64,000 nt of DNA from Burkholderia sp. S171. Its GTDB lineage: Bacteria; Pseudomonadota; Gammaproteobacteria; Burkholderiales; Burkholderiaceae. The translations under genes were made by a program, and so were the position numbers. The stretch is taken from contig NZ_LMUF01000006.1 of NCBI RefSeq assembly GCF_009766085.1, positions 1 to 64,000 on the forward strand, in the 5' to 3' direction. Numbering within the stretch: position 1 is the first letter of the stretch; each line of letters begins with the position of its first letter. The notes below the pieces were generated by a model. The model saw nothing but the letters and a program-made list of their open reading frames with translations. It was not told where the DNA came from and did not search any database. Below are positions 54,128 through 62,904 of this stretch, piece by piece.

Positions 54128-54910
54128 TTAAGGATGACGCGGCGGCCATGGAATCAGTGCACTGGTCGTACGCATATAGTCGGCATATCCCGCGCGCTTT
54201 TTAGCCGATTCCGCTTCAATCATGGGTACGCCCGAGACTTTCATCAGCAGCCACGCCATCAGCACGGGCGGCAACAGCATCGCGAAAATCCACGCGCCAA
54301 CGCCGATTGCGAGCGGGATGTACGCGACCCAATGCACGCACTCGAAGAAGTAATTCGGGTGTCGTGAATAACGCCACAATCCCGCGCGGCATACATTGCC
54401 GTGATTCGACGGGTCCGCTTTGAATACGTGCAATTGATGGTCGGCGAGCGCTTCGCCCGCAATCGAGATTATCCAGATCACCGCCGCCAGCGCGACCCAG
54501 GCAGCGCCCGGTGGCGTTGCGCGATAGGCCGGTATGAAAAACGCGAGCGAGAGCAGCATCGAAATCACGACTTGCATCTGGAAGAACCAGAACATTTTCT
54601 TGTTCGCGTCGGCGCCCCATTGCTCGCGGAACTTGTGGTAACGCGGATCTTCGGCGTGACCGGCATTGCGCTTCCACAAATGCAAACCCAGGCGAATGCC
54701 CCAGACGAACCCGCCTATTCCAACGACAACCCGCGTGTGCAGATCACCCTCGGCGAGTACGGCGACCAGCACGGCGACCACGCCGAGCGACATTGCCCAG
54801 ATCGGATCGACCATCCCGGCATTCTTCGATTTAAGCTGCCACGCCCAAACCGCGGTGAAAACAACGATGAGCGCGATAAAAGCAATAACGGCAACGGTGA
54901 GCGGCGGCAT
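54128..54910 (-). CDS. DUF1295 / steroid 5-alpha-reductase-like membrane protein
   Basis: A 260-residue protein with about 6-7 TM segments. The C-terminal LWRYSRHPNYFFECVHW is the NADPH-binding signature of the DUF1295, Erg4/Erg24 and steroid 5-alpha-reductase family. I choose ATG 54910 with GAGG 5 bases upstream; an ATG at 54955 has no ribosome binding site. It is cotranscribed with the CFA-like methyltransferase. It may reduce an unsaturated or methylene lipid intermediate; this is inference. Confidence 0.88.
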   Translation of the reverse strand: MPPLTVAVIAFIALIVVFTAVWAWQLKSKNAGMVDPIWAMSLGVVAVLVAVLAEGDLHTRVVVGIGGFVWGIRLGLHLWKRNAGHAEDPRYHKFREQWGADANKKMFWFFQMQVVISMLLSLAFFIPAYRATPPGAAWVALAAVIWIISIAGEALADHQLHVFKADPSNHGNVCRAGLWRYSRHPNYFFECVHWVAYIPLAIGVGAWIFAMLLPPVLMAWLLMKVSGVPMIEAESAKKRAGYADYMRTTSALIPWPPRHP

Positions 54911-55224
54911 AAAGTCCTCGATGTCGATTTTTTGTTCGTTAGATATAGATGGCATCGACTGGAGAGCGATTGCAACTACGACTTGGAGTAATTACGCACG
55001 TTGTCCGCCGGCGGATGCGCCGAGGCGAGTAACCAAGCGAGTGTGGAAGCAAAACAAGCGTCGACGTTCAGAACGAACGCGAGCATAAGATATTCCCGCC
55101 GATAAACGGGAACGCAGGAACGGTGCGTCTTTCGACGCCCTGTTCCCGATCATCAGGCGTGAGCGTAAAAGCCGAAGCCTCGACTTTACTTATTAACCGC
55201 CGCGCCAATCAGCCCATCGGACTG
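54911..55224. other. Intergenic region upstream of the DUF1295/CFA pair
   Basis: About 310 bases with no supported gene. A promoter for the minus-strand pair is expected. I see no sigma-E-type GGAACTT box that I could defend. Confidence 0.4.
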
Positions 55225-55410
55225 CTAAACCAGCGCCGGCAATCCTTCCACCAACAAGAACGCAATCAGCACGCCCAGCAGCGCGCCAAATACGCGTAGT
55301 GTGTTTTTGCGGAATTGCGTGGCGCACGGGACGGCGCCTAGGAACAGAATGCCTGCAAGCGCCATCGGGATAATCAGGATGAAGTCACCGATCGTGAAGT
55401 AGGTGGTCAT
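55225..55410 (-). CDS. Small membrane protein
   Basis: A 61-residue protein with GGGAG before its ATG. There are two hydrophobic helices (about 8-27 and 37-58) separated by a short loop with CATQFRKNTLR. It is probably an inner-membrane small protein of unknown function. Isolated on the minus strand. Confidence 0.65.
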   Translation of the reverse strand: MTTYFTIGDFILIIPMALAGILFLGAVPCATQFRKNTLRVFGALLGVLIAFLLVEGLPALV

Positions 55411-55654
55411 AAACGTCTCCCATCATTCGTGCTCAGCGTCCACCTGGCTGCGTGAGACGTCGCACTGTCGATTTGAGTATAGGCCGTTGTTTGAGCTTTA
55501 TTTGTGCCGCTTTCCGCAAACGTTAGCGAACAATTAACGAAACGCCTTACGGGACGGGACTTTCGGGCCAGATGTTTTAAGCGGATACGGAAAAACCCTT
55601 GTTCACCGGAATTTACGATTAACTTTCATTACGTTCGCGCGTGCATCTAAACGA

Positions 55655-56938
55655 TCAAACGTTCATATGCCGTTCTCTTCGACGCAAGTATTCCGCGCCG
55701 CCCAAGCCGATTAACAACAGCACAAATACGAAGCCACTGACGCCCGGCCAGCCGGCAACCGTCCAGAAGTGCCCGCCCCACGAACCCAGCACGCTGGAGC
55801 CGATGTAATACGCCAGTAGATAAAGCGCGGCCGCCTGACCTTTCGGGCCTTTTGCCAACAAGCCGATCCAGCCGCTTGCGACCGAATGGCCGGCGAAAAA
55901 TCCAAACGTCATGCACGCAATCCCGGCAATCACCACGGGTAGCGAACTCGACAACGTCAACGCCACGCCAAAGATCATGAGCAGGAGCGCGGCAATCAGG
56001 ACGCGGCCACGGCCGAATATATCGGCCATTTTTCCGGACCAGGGCGATGCCACCACGCCCGTCAAATACACCACGAAGATTGCACCAATTTCCGTCTGGC
56101 TCAGGTTGAACGGCGCCGCGATCAACCGATACCCAACGTAGTTATAAAGCGTCACGAAACTGCCCATGAGCACGAAGCCCATCAGGATCACGCATCGCAG
56201 GCCGCGATTTTTCAGATGCCCGGCCAACGCCGTCCGATGATGGCCAAATCCCATCCCGATGCGTGGCACGAAACGCTGCGACGGTGGCAGGAGCGCACGA
56301 AACGCCAGCGTGGCGAGCAGCCCAAGCACCCCGATCCCGCCGATAGCCACGCGCCACGAGAAGAAGTCCGCGAGAATCCCGCTGATCACTCGCCCGGCCA
56401 TTCCGCCGATTGCCGTGCCGCCGACATAGAGTCCCATCGCGAGACCGAGGCCATCGGGATGCACTTCCTCCGCGAGATAGGCCATGGCGACGGCCGGTAC
56501 GCCGCCAAGCGCGAGACCTTCGAGCGCACGCACAAACAACATCGCGTGCCAGCTCGGCAAGAACGCCACGATGATCGTCAGCAGCGCAGACGCGGTCAGC
56601 GACAGCGTCATCAAGCGGTGCCGGCTCCAGCCCTCTGACACAAAGCCTGCGATAAAAATCGCCACGGCGAGTGAAGCCGTTGTCACCGATACCGACAGCG
56701 CACTTTCCGCCGGACTCACGCCGAACGTCTTCGTGAACTCCGGAAGGAGCGGCTGCACACAGTAGAGGAGCGAGAAGGTGGCGTAGCCTGCAAATAGCAA
56801 CGCAATCGCCGCGTGCCAGTAAGCACGCGAGCCACGTTCGAGATACGGCAAGGGATCGAGGGGAAGCGAAGAGGACGAAGCTGACCGGGACGGCGCCGGC
56901 GATGAAGTCACAAGTGGATCTCCGGTGGCGAAGGCCAT
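55655..56938 (-). CDS. MFS transporter (YnfM-like arabinose/drug exporter group)
   Basis: A 427-residue inner-membrane protein with 12 TM segments. The conserved loop GFVSEGWSRHRLMTLSL and the central SPWSGKMADIFGRGRVLIA are MFS A-motifs. YCVQPLLPEFTKTFGVSPAESALSVS is a hallmark of the YnfM subgroup. The N-terminal 35 residues are Ser/Pro-rich, so a later start is possible. Substrate unknown. Confidence 0.9.
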   Translation of the reverse strand: MAFATGDPLVTSSPAPSRSASSSSLPLDPLPYLERGSRAYWHAAIALLFAGYATFSLLYCVQPLLPEFTKTFGVSPAESALSVSVTTASLAVAIFIAGFVSEGWSRHRLMTLSLTASALLTIIVAFLPSWHAMLFVRALEGLALGGVPAVAMAYLAEEVHPDGLGLAMGLYVGGTAIGGMAGRVISGILADFFSWRVAIGGIGVLGLLATLAFRALLPPSQRFVPRIGMGFGHHRTALAGHLKNRGLRCVILMGFVLMGSFVTLYNYVGYRLIAAPFNLSQTEIGAIFVVYLTGVVASPWSGKMADIFGRGRVLIAALLLMIFGVALTLSSSLPVVIAGIACMTFGFFAGHSVASGWIGLLAKGPKGQAAALYLLAYYIGSSVLGSWGGHFWTVAGWPGVSGFVFVLLLIGLGGAEYLRRRERHMNV

Positions 56939-57244
56939 AACGATACAGTGATCGTCAGGGTTTTGCCGGAGAGCACACCGAACGCTTTCAATCGACTTTC
57001 GAAAATGGGTTGAGATGCGAATACGTTGTTTCGACGCGATGCAAGTTTTCGACCCATGTGAATTGATGCGCTAAAGTAGAACATCGTTTCAGCCGAAATC
57101 ATTGGAACGGGACTGCGGTTTGCAGGCATTCGAGGTATTTACGCGCGGCACTTCAGTTTCGTGCACAGGGCCTCACGTGCCTGTGCTTCATGCAGAACCG
57201 ACCGGCACGCGCACTGTTTTGCCGGCACACCTCGGGGAGTCATC

Positions 57245-57457
57245 ATGCAAATTGGTTCAATCGTTCGCTCCGTCCATATCGCGGTGCCACAAGGCGCACG
57301 CGGGATCGTCATGCGGATTCTCGGCGACATGGCCATGGTGGCCTGGTACGCGGAGGAACCCGGCACGTCGGAGCTGCTGAACACGGAACCGTTCTTCCTC
57401 GAAGATCTGATCGATACCGGCGAACTCGTTCGCCCGAATAACGCCCTCATGCATTGA
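57245..57457 (+). CDS. Small conserved hypothetical protein
   Basis: A 70-residue soluble protein; GGGAG precedes ATG 57245 by 5 bases. The beta-rich sequence IGSIVRSVHIAVPQGARGIVMRIL and the acidic C-terminus FFLEDLIDTGELV suggest a small beta fold. I do not recognise a named family. It lies 84 bases upstream of srkA in the same direction and could be cotranscribed with it. Confidence 0.65.
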   Translation: MQIGSIVRSVHIAVPQGARGIVMRILGDMAMVAWYAEEPGTSELLNTEPFFLEDLIDTGELVRPNNALMH

Positions 57458-57541
57458 GGAATTAGCGCGTTTCAGAACTCTGTTTCGCTGTAACCGCGCA
57501 TCGCTGATGCTTCCCCCCGCGATGCGCGTCACAATGCAGGG

Positions 57542-58606
57542 ATGAACTCGAACCATTCCGATGCATCGCGCGCGTCCGGAGACAATCTGTCTCTCTCCGG
57601 TGACGACGCTAATCTCCCGCCGCCTCCTTTCGCCGATCTCACGCCCGAGCGCGTGCTCGATGCGCTCGACAGCGTCCTGATGCCGCTTGGCGAACGCACC
57701 GACGGCGGCATGCTTGCGCTCAACAGCTACGAAAATCGTGTGTATCAGGTTGGCATGGAGGACGGGCCGCCGATGGTCGCAAAGTTCTACCGGCCGTTGC
57801 GCTGGTCCGACGACGCCATTCTCGAAGAGCACGCTTTCGTTTCGACGCTTTATGAGCGCGAGATTCCGGCGGTACCGGCACGCGTGCTGAACGGTGCGTC
57901 GCTGCATACCTTCGAAGGTTTCCGGTTCTCCATTTTTGAACGGCGCGGCGGGCGGGCGCCGGATATCGACCGGCCGGAGACGCTGGAATGGCTCGGGCGT
58001 TTTATCGGGCGGATTCACGCGGTCGGGCAGATCAAGCCGTACGTGGAACGGCCTTCACTCGATATCCAGACCTTCGGATACGAACCGCGCGAATTCTTGC
58101 TGACTCACGGATTTGTGCCGAAGGACGTGCGTGAAGCGTATGAAACCGTGGTGAAGATGGCGCTGGAAGGTGTCGAGCGATGTTATGACCGTGCCGGCGA
58201 TGTCAAAAGCATCCGGCTGCACGGCGATTGTCATCCGAGCAACGTGTTGTGGACGGATGCCGGTCCGCATTTCGTCGATTTCGACGATAGCCGCATGGCG
58301 CCCGCTATCCAGGATTTGTGGTTGCTGCTGCCGGGCGACCGCCCGGAGGCATCGCGTGCATTGGGTGATTTGCTGGCGGGATACGAAGATTTCTGGGATT
58401 TCGAGCCGCGCGAGCTGCATCTGGTCGAAGCGCTGCGCACGCTGCGGTTAATTCATTACGCGGCGTGGCTGGCGCGTCGCTGGAACGATCCCGCGTTTCC
58501 CGCCGCGTTTCCGTGGTTCAACACGCAGCGGTATTGGGAAGACCGGATTCTGGAGTTGCGCGAGCAGGTCGGCGCGATGGAAGAAGGGCCGCTCTGGCCG
58601 GTTTGA
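57542..58606 (+). CDS. srkA: Stress response kinase A (SrkA/YihE)
   Basis: A 354-residue Ser/Thr protein kinase of the APH-like fold that counteracts MazF-mediated and stress-induced death. LNSYENRVYQVGMEDG is the nucleotide-binding loop. The catalytic loop is RLHGDCHPSNVLW, the metal-binding aspartate lies in HFVDFDDSRMAPA, and IHYAAWLARRW near the C-terminus is SrkA-typical. A 30-residue Ser/Asp-rich N-terminal extension is present. A perfect 12-bp hairpin follows the gene. Confidence 0.93.
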   Translation: MNSNHSDASRASGDNLSLSGDDANLPPPPFADLTPERVLDALDSVLMPLGERTDGGMLALNSYENRVYQVGMEDGPPMVAKFYRPLRWSDDAILEEHAFVSTLYEREIPAVPARVLNGASLHTFEGFRFSIFERRGGRAPDIDRPETLEWLGRFIGRIHAVGQIKPYVERPSLDIQTFGYEPREFLLTHGFVPKDVREAYETVVKMALEGVERCYDRAGDVKSIRLHGDCHPSNVLWTDAGPHFVDFDDSRMAPAIQDLWLLLPGDRPEASRALGDLLAGYEDFWDFEPRELHLVEALRTLRLIHYAAWLARRWNDPAFPAAFPWFNTQRYWEDRILELREQVGAMEEGPLWPV

Positions 58607-58642
58607 CGGGCTTTCCGGCGTCGTTTGCCGGTGTCTCTTTGC

Positions 58643-58675
58643 CGTGGCTGGCGCGCCCCTCCTGCGCCAGCCACG
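58643..58675 (+). terminator. Strong hairpin after srkA without T tract
   Basis: CGTGGCTGGCGC (58643-58654) pairs perfectly with GCGCCAGCCACG (58664-58675). No U run follows, so it may protect the 3' end rather than terminate by itself. Confidence 0.5.
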
Positions 58676-58709
58676 TGACGGGACTATTGAAGATTCTTAA
58701 TGTTCGTGT

Positions 58710-58728
58710 AATGATAACTATTATCATT
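58710..58728. promoter_or_regulatory. Fur box upstream of PepSY gene
   Basis: AATGATAA-CTA-TTATCATT is an 8+3+8 perfect inverted repeat and closely matches the Fur consensus GATAATGATAATCATTATC. It lies about 90 bases before the GTG start of the following gene. Confidence 0.85.
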
Positions 58729-58820
58729 TGAAAGCTCGACTTCGCCGACGCGCTTGTTGACGGCTCGGTGAGAAATCCCTTCGCAACATCCCCTTATCGC
58801 TATTGCCCTTGGAGAGACGC

Positions 58821-59544
58821 GTGAACGCGCCTGAAACTTTTGAACCCGCGTCCAACGTGACCACCATGCCGTACGCGCCACGCGGCCGCCTTATCGACGA
58901 CGCAGAACAATTCGCTCGCAAGCAGCGTTCGCTGCCGCGCAACCTTCATCAAATGGCTACGCAAGGTGCATGGCTGGGTCGGTTTGTGGGGCGCCGTGCT
59001 GGGATTGTTGTTCGGGACGACGGGATTTCTGCTGAATCATCGCGCCGGTCCGCTGAAGATTTCGAGCGGAGAACCGCAGGTGTCGCAGATGCAAATGGCC
59101 GTGCCCGCGCAGGGCCTCAAGTCGCCGATGGAACTCGGGAAGTGGCTCAAGCAGGAACTCAAACTAGACGGCAATATCGGCCGGCCGAAACGTGAAGCGG
59201 CGCACGCGGTGGGTTGGGGTGATCAGAAGACCCTGCAACCGGAGTTGTGGACGGTGGCGGTGGCGTCGCCGGGCGGGTCGGTATCGGCGGAATACTGGGT
59301 GGGGAACGGGTTTGTATCGGTGAAGAAGAGCGAGAACAGTTTTCTCGCGACCATGAGCAATCTGCACAAAGGCGTGGGGTTGAGCGTAGGCTGGGTGTTG
59401 CTCATCGATACCCTGGCGGGCAGCATTATCCTGCTGTCGCTGACGGGAGTACTGCTGTGGACCGAGTTGAATAAACGCAAGACGGTGGGCGCGGTGATTG
59501 TGATGGCGTCAATTGTCGCGATGGTTTGTATGGGGTTGATGTAA
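58821..59544 (+). pseudogene. PepSY-associated membrane protein gene with a one-base frameshift
   Basis: The GTG at 58821 (after GGAGAG) starts a good N-terminus that reads RKQRSLPRN and then leaves frame near 58941. The +1 frame from 58943 continues as FIKWLRKVHGWVGLWG and runs to 59544 with two further TM segments and a PepSY-like middle. Removing one A at 58941-58942 would restore SLPRTFIKWLRKVHGW. So this is either a pseudogene, an assembly error, or translation of the second part from an internal GTG (58966). The family assists siderophore or iron handling; a Fur box upstream agrees. Confidence 0.75.
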
Positions 59545-59582
59545 GGGCTGCGGTCTTTGATTGCGCCAGCGCTTGAATGTGG

Positions 59583-59608
59583 AACCCCGCGAAACGCGGG
59601 GTTTTGCT
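59583..59608. terminator. Bidirectional terminator between the PepSY genes
   Basis: AACCCCGCG (59583-59591), loop AAA, CGCGGGGTT (59595-59603), followed by T-rich sequence. It suits the two converging genes. Confidence 0.88.
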
Positions 59609-59640
59609 TTTTGATATTTAGCTTTGGGGCGGCTGCCGCC

Positions 59641-60762
59641 TCAAGCCATTTTGCTTTTCGTTTTATTCCCGCGCGAGAGCCAAAGATAAAGCCCGCTGCT
59701 CAGTACAACGATGGTTAGTACATCGAATGCGGCCCAGAAAATCTTCAGTGGCATGCCGCCGAAATCGCCGAAATGCAGCGGCTGCGAACCGAGCAGCAGC
59801 TTCAGGTACCACGGCAATTCACGCGAATCCGTGAGCGCGCCCGTTTCTGCATCGATGAGAACCGGCCGCAGTAATCGCGTCGTCAGAATACCGTCACCGC
59901 GCATGAACACCGTGTAATGGTGCGGACTGCTGAAACGCGTGCCGGGAAATGCGACAAACGATGGAATCATCGAGGGTGCGGTGTCTCGGGCGATCTTTAT
60001 GGCTTCATCCACGGACGCCGTTGTCCTCACCGGCGGCTTGCCTTGATAAGGCGCGAGCATTTGCGCGAGTTGATCGTTGCGCCAGGCATCGAGGAGAAGA
60101 TCGGCAAGCGTGTTGATCGAACCCGTTGCACCGACCAATAACGCCCAGACGAGCGTCAACATGCCGAGCGCGTTATGACCGTCGAGCCATGCGATCCGAC
60201 GTGATTTCCTGATTCGCACGCGACCCAATCCGACCTTCTTCCAGAAGGGCAAATAGACCACCACGCCCGACACAATCGCGGCGACAAAACTCACGCCCAT
60301 CGTGCCGAGAAACAGTTTGCCGGGCAAGCCGGCGAACATATCGACGTGCAGTTTCAGCAAGATGAATTTCAGCGATCCTTTGCCCGGCGGTGCGCCCAGC
60401 GCCTGGGCCGTGCGGGCATCGATGGTCGTGCTTTGGGTATCGTCAGGCGGGGTATCGGCGCGTGGCGCGGTGACGATGATGGGGAGCATCGGCTCATCGG
60501 GTTCCCAAATCATGTATTGGGGAACGTGACCGGGATTTTTCGTCAGCGCTGAATTCAGGATTGCGTCGTAACTCGCGCGGGCGTTTGATTGATGCGCGGG
60601 AAGTTCGGGCGCCTCGATGGCGTCGCCCAGGAGCACATCGAGCTCGTGGCCGAACACGAGCGGCAACCCGGTCAGGCACAGCAACAGCATGAACGCCGTG
60701 CAAACAATACTTGTCCATCGATGGACGAAGGACCAGGTGCGGAAGGAACGCGAAGAGAGCAT
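59641..60762 (-). CDS. PepSY-domain membrane protein, iron-uptake type
   Basis: A 373-residue inner-membrane protein with four TM segments: RTWSFVHRWTSIVCTAFMLLL at the N-terminus, a pair in the middle (about 180-240) and one at the C-terminus. PepSY periplasmic domains lie between. The HRW histidine and later HNALG histidine resemble the heme- or flavin-reductase-like sites of FoxB/PiuB proteins that reduce ferric siderophores. It lies behind a Fur-like site at 60909. No TonB receptor is adjacent. Confidence 0.9.
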   Translation of the reverse strand: MLSSRSFRTWSFVHRWTSIVCTAFMLLLCLTGLPLVFGHELDVLLGDAIEAPELPAHQSNARASYDAILNSALTKNPGHVPQYMIWEPDEPMLPIIVTAPRADTPPDDTQSTTIDARTAQALGAPPGKGSLKFILLKLHVDMFAGLPGKLFLGTMGVSFVAAIVSGVVVYLPFWKKVGLGRVRIRKSRRIAWLDGHNALGMLTLVWALLVGATGSINTLADLLLDAWRNDQLAQMLAPYQGKPPVRTTASVDEAIKIARDTAPSMIPSFVAFPGTRFSSPHHYTVFMRGDGILTTRLLRPVLIDAETGALTDSRELPWYLKLLLGSQPLHFGDFGGMPLKIFWAAFDVLTIVVLSSGLYLWLSRGNKTKSKMA

Positions 60763-61246
60763 GGAGCGGAATGCGGTGGTTTTCTTGTTGGATCGCGAGG
60801 AGCAGCGTGACAGCGCCGATGAGTGGCGTCGCTGGTGAACTGATCGGAACAGATGCCGGGGTAGGTAAAACCGATCGATCCGGCGATACAGTGGGTTTGC
60901 GATACCGAAATGAGAACTATTATTGCATAGGATAACGATGATGAATGGCAGGAATGACGTCGGTCAATATCGCGCTGGCTTGCCGCGAGTGCCCATTCCT
61001 CTGGTGGCGTGGAAGCGTTACACGTGACGAAAATATTGTGTCTTTGGAGGATGAGAAATGGGAAGCGTTGGATCTGGGTGATCCAGGACGGATCGACCTC
61101 CGTTCCAAACACCCGGATAGCCAAGCCGTTCACTCATCCGTAACAATTATTTAATAATTTGTACTCCGACATTCTTTAATCGTACTCCACCCGTGCACGG
61201 TCGCAATCAGGAGGGTAAGCTTGCCCATTTTGAGGCGGATGCTTTG
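60763..61246. other. Intergenic region with Fur-like box
   Basis: About 480 bases of falling GC content. The left part holds the PepSY promoter. A 69-residue plus-strand frame (60945-61154) lacks a clear ribosome binding site and is not called. Confidence 0.45.
60909..60927. promoter_or_regulatory. Fur-box-like site upstream of the minus-strand PepSY gene
   Basis: AATGAGAACTATTATTGCA matches the box at 58710 at 15 of 19 positions, including the shared AACTATTAT core. It lies about 150 bases before the gene's start codon, which is far for a simple promoter. Confidence 0.6.
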
Positions 61247-62002
61247 ATGGCCCCCTATCACGTTTTGATCTGTCTGCCGACCCACAGCGAGCAGGTCCAC
61301 ATTAACTTCGCGATGTCACTCATGGCGACCACACGCGCCCTCAACGACGCTGGCGTAACGTTCGAGACGTTACATGTCGCGTCGGCACACATCATCCGTA
61401 CGCGCAACTTCTTCGCTAATTATTTTGTTGAACATTCGACATTCACGCACGTGCTCTTCCTCGACACCGATATGGGATTCCCATCTCAATCCATCCTCAA
61501 AATGCTGGCTGCCAACATGAGCATTGTCGGCGTAGCTTATCCATACCGTCGATTTGACATGAGCCGCCAGATCAATGCCTCCGACAATGGCCTCAGCATG
61601 AGTGACTGGTTCGAAAAGCATGCGCAGTACACCGTTTCGATGAAAAGTGATGCAAACGGCAAAAGTGCTATCTCCAACGGTTTTGTGGAAACAGAACATA
61701 TTGGTACTGGAATTCTTCTCGTGCAAAGAGACGTCTTCGAGGCAACAAAGCCATTTACGATTTGTTTCGTGCCGCCAGATCAATTCGCGCCCATGCTACC
61801 AAGCGGCAAATTTTATGGCTTCTTTGAAACAATCGAAGATAACGGCAAGTACTTGTCCGAAGACTTGTCGTTCTGCCATCGGGCACGTCAAGCAGGCTTC
61901 TCAATCTGGGCTTTAATCGACCAGACTATTAAGCATTACGGAACATCTGAGGTCTCCGGACAGTACATGAAGGCATTGCATCATCAGGGTCGTATTCCCT
62001 GA
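61247..62002 (+). CDS. GT-A-fold glycosyltransferase-like protein, copy 1
   Basis: A 251-residue soluble protein. An N-terminal strand and loop HVLICLPTHSEQVHINFA, a THVLFLDTDMGF segment with the DxD metal motif (Asp73, Asp75) and a late LSEDLSFCHRARQAGF segment, typical of the GT-A catalytic base region, point to a nucleotide-sugar transferase. I start at ATG 61247 with GAGGCGG upstream; a GTG at 61193 is possible. It is followed 98 bases later by a paralogue about 60% identical by eye. Donor and acceptor are unknown. No membrane anchor is seen. Confidence 0.75.
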   Translation: MAPYHVLICLPTHSEQVHINFAMSLMATTRALNDAGVTFETLHVASAHIIRTRNFFANYFVEHSTFTHVLFLDTDMGFPSQSILKMLAANMSIVGVAYPYRRFDMSRQINASDNGLSMSDWFEKHAQYTVSMKSDANGKSAISNGFVETEHIGTGILLVQRDVFEATKPFTICFVPPDQFAPMLPSGKFYGFFETIEDNGKYLSEDLSFCHRARQAGFSIWALIDQTIKHYGTSEVSGQYMKALHHQGRIP

Positions 62003-62100
62003 ATGGCGCACAACCCGCCTTGACTCATTTTTTTACAGATTCAAGGTGTGATTTTCCGATAGCCTACGGCATACCTAAATATTTCTCAAAGACGCATACC

Positions 62101-62853
62101 ATGTCCCACCACGTACTCATCTGCCTGCCCACCTACAGCGAAGAAGTGCACATCAACTTCGCCTTTTCACTGCTCGATCTGACGCGTGCATTGACAGATT
62201 CAGGGTCAACCTACGAAATGTTGCACGTTGCGTCCTCGCAGATCGTTCGCGCCCGCAACTTCTTCGCCAACTATTTCCTGAATCACCCTAAATTCACACA
62301 TCTGCTCTTCCTCGATACCGACATGAAATTTCCAGCCGAAGGCGTCATCAAGCTTCTGGCCGCGAACAAGGCGATCGCAGGTGTCGCGTACCCGTTCAGA
62401 AGACAGGATCTGGACCGATCTATCTCGTCAACCGATACCGGTTTGACCATGCGCCAGTGGTTAGAAAAATACGCCGACTACACCTTCGCGCCCATCACCG
62501 ATAAAAACGGCGACGTTAATTTCATCAATGGATTTGCTGAAGCGCGGCATGTCGGAACGGGTGTTTTTCTAGCGCAACGAGAAGCGTTCGAAGCAACGAT
62601 GCCGCTCTCCGAATGCTACGCACCGCCTGCACAATATAAATCGTCGATTGCAAACGGAAAGTTCTATGGATTCTTTGAAACGATCGAAGAGGATGGTGTG
62701 TACTTGGGCGAAGACGTATCGTTTTGCCTTCGAGCACGACAAGCCGGATTAACAATCTGGGCGTTGATCGACCAGACGGTGGTTCATTACGGAGCTTCGG
62801 AGGTATCAGGTCAATATCTTCAAGCCATGCGACTCAACGGCAAAGTTACCTGA
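62101..62853 (+). CDS. GT-A-fold glycosyltransferase-like protein, copy 2
   Basis: A 250-residue paralogue of the preceding protein. The same blocks are conserved: HVLICLPTYSEEVHINFA, RARNFFANYF, LLFLDTDMKF with DxD, GVAYPFRR, NGKFYGFFETIEEDG and GEDVSFCLRARQAGL. The variable stretch at about 115-150 is where the two differ most and may set acceptor specificity. The start at ATG 62101 is where similarity begins. Tandem arrangement and lower GC than the core suggest acquisition and duplication together. Confidence 0.75.
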   Translation: MSHHVLICLPTYSEEVHINFAFSLLDLTRALTDSGSTYEMLHVASSQIVRARNFFANYFLNHPKFTHLLFLDTDMKFPAEGVIKLLAANKAIAGVAYPFRRQDLDRSISSTDTGLTMRQWLEKYADYTFAPITDKNGDVNFINGFAEARHVGTGVFLAQREAFEATMPLSECYAPPAQYKSSIANGKFYGFFETIEEDGVYLGEDVSFCLRARQAGLTIWALIDQTVVHYGASEVSGQYLQAMRLNGKVT

Positions 62854-62904
62854 CGCTCACAAATGCCGCGCTTATTGCATGAAGCGCGGCGCCGCTGAAA
62901 CAAA

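Noticed and set aside
60945-61154. A 69-residue plus-strand frame upstream of the glycosyltransferase pair
   Set aside because: Start lies next to the Fur-like box, no convincing ribosome binding site and no domain; it could be real, but the evidence is too weak to call.
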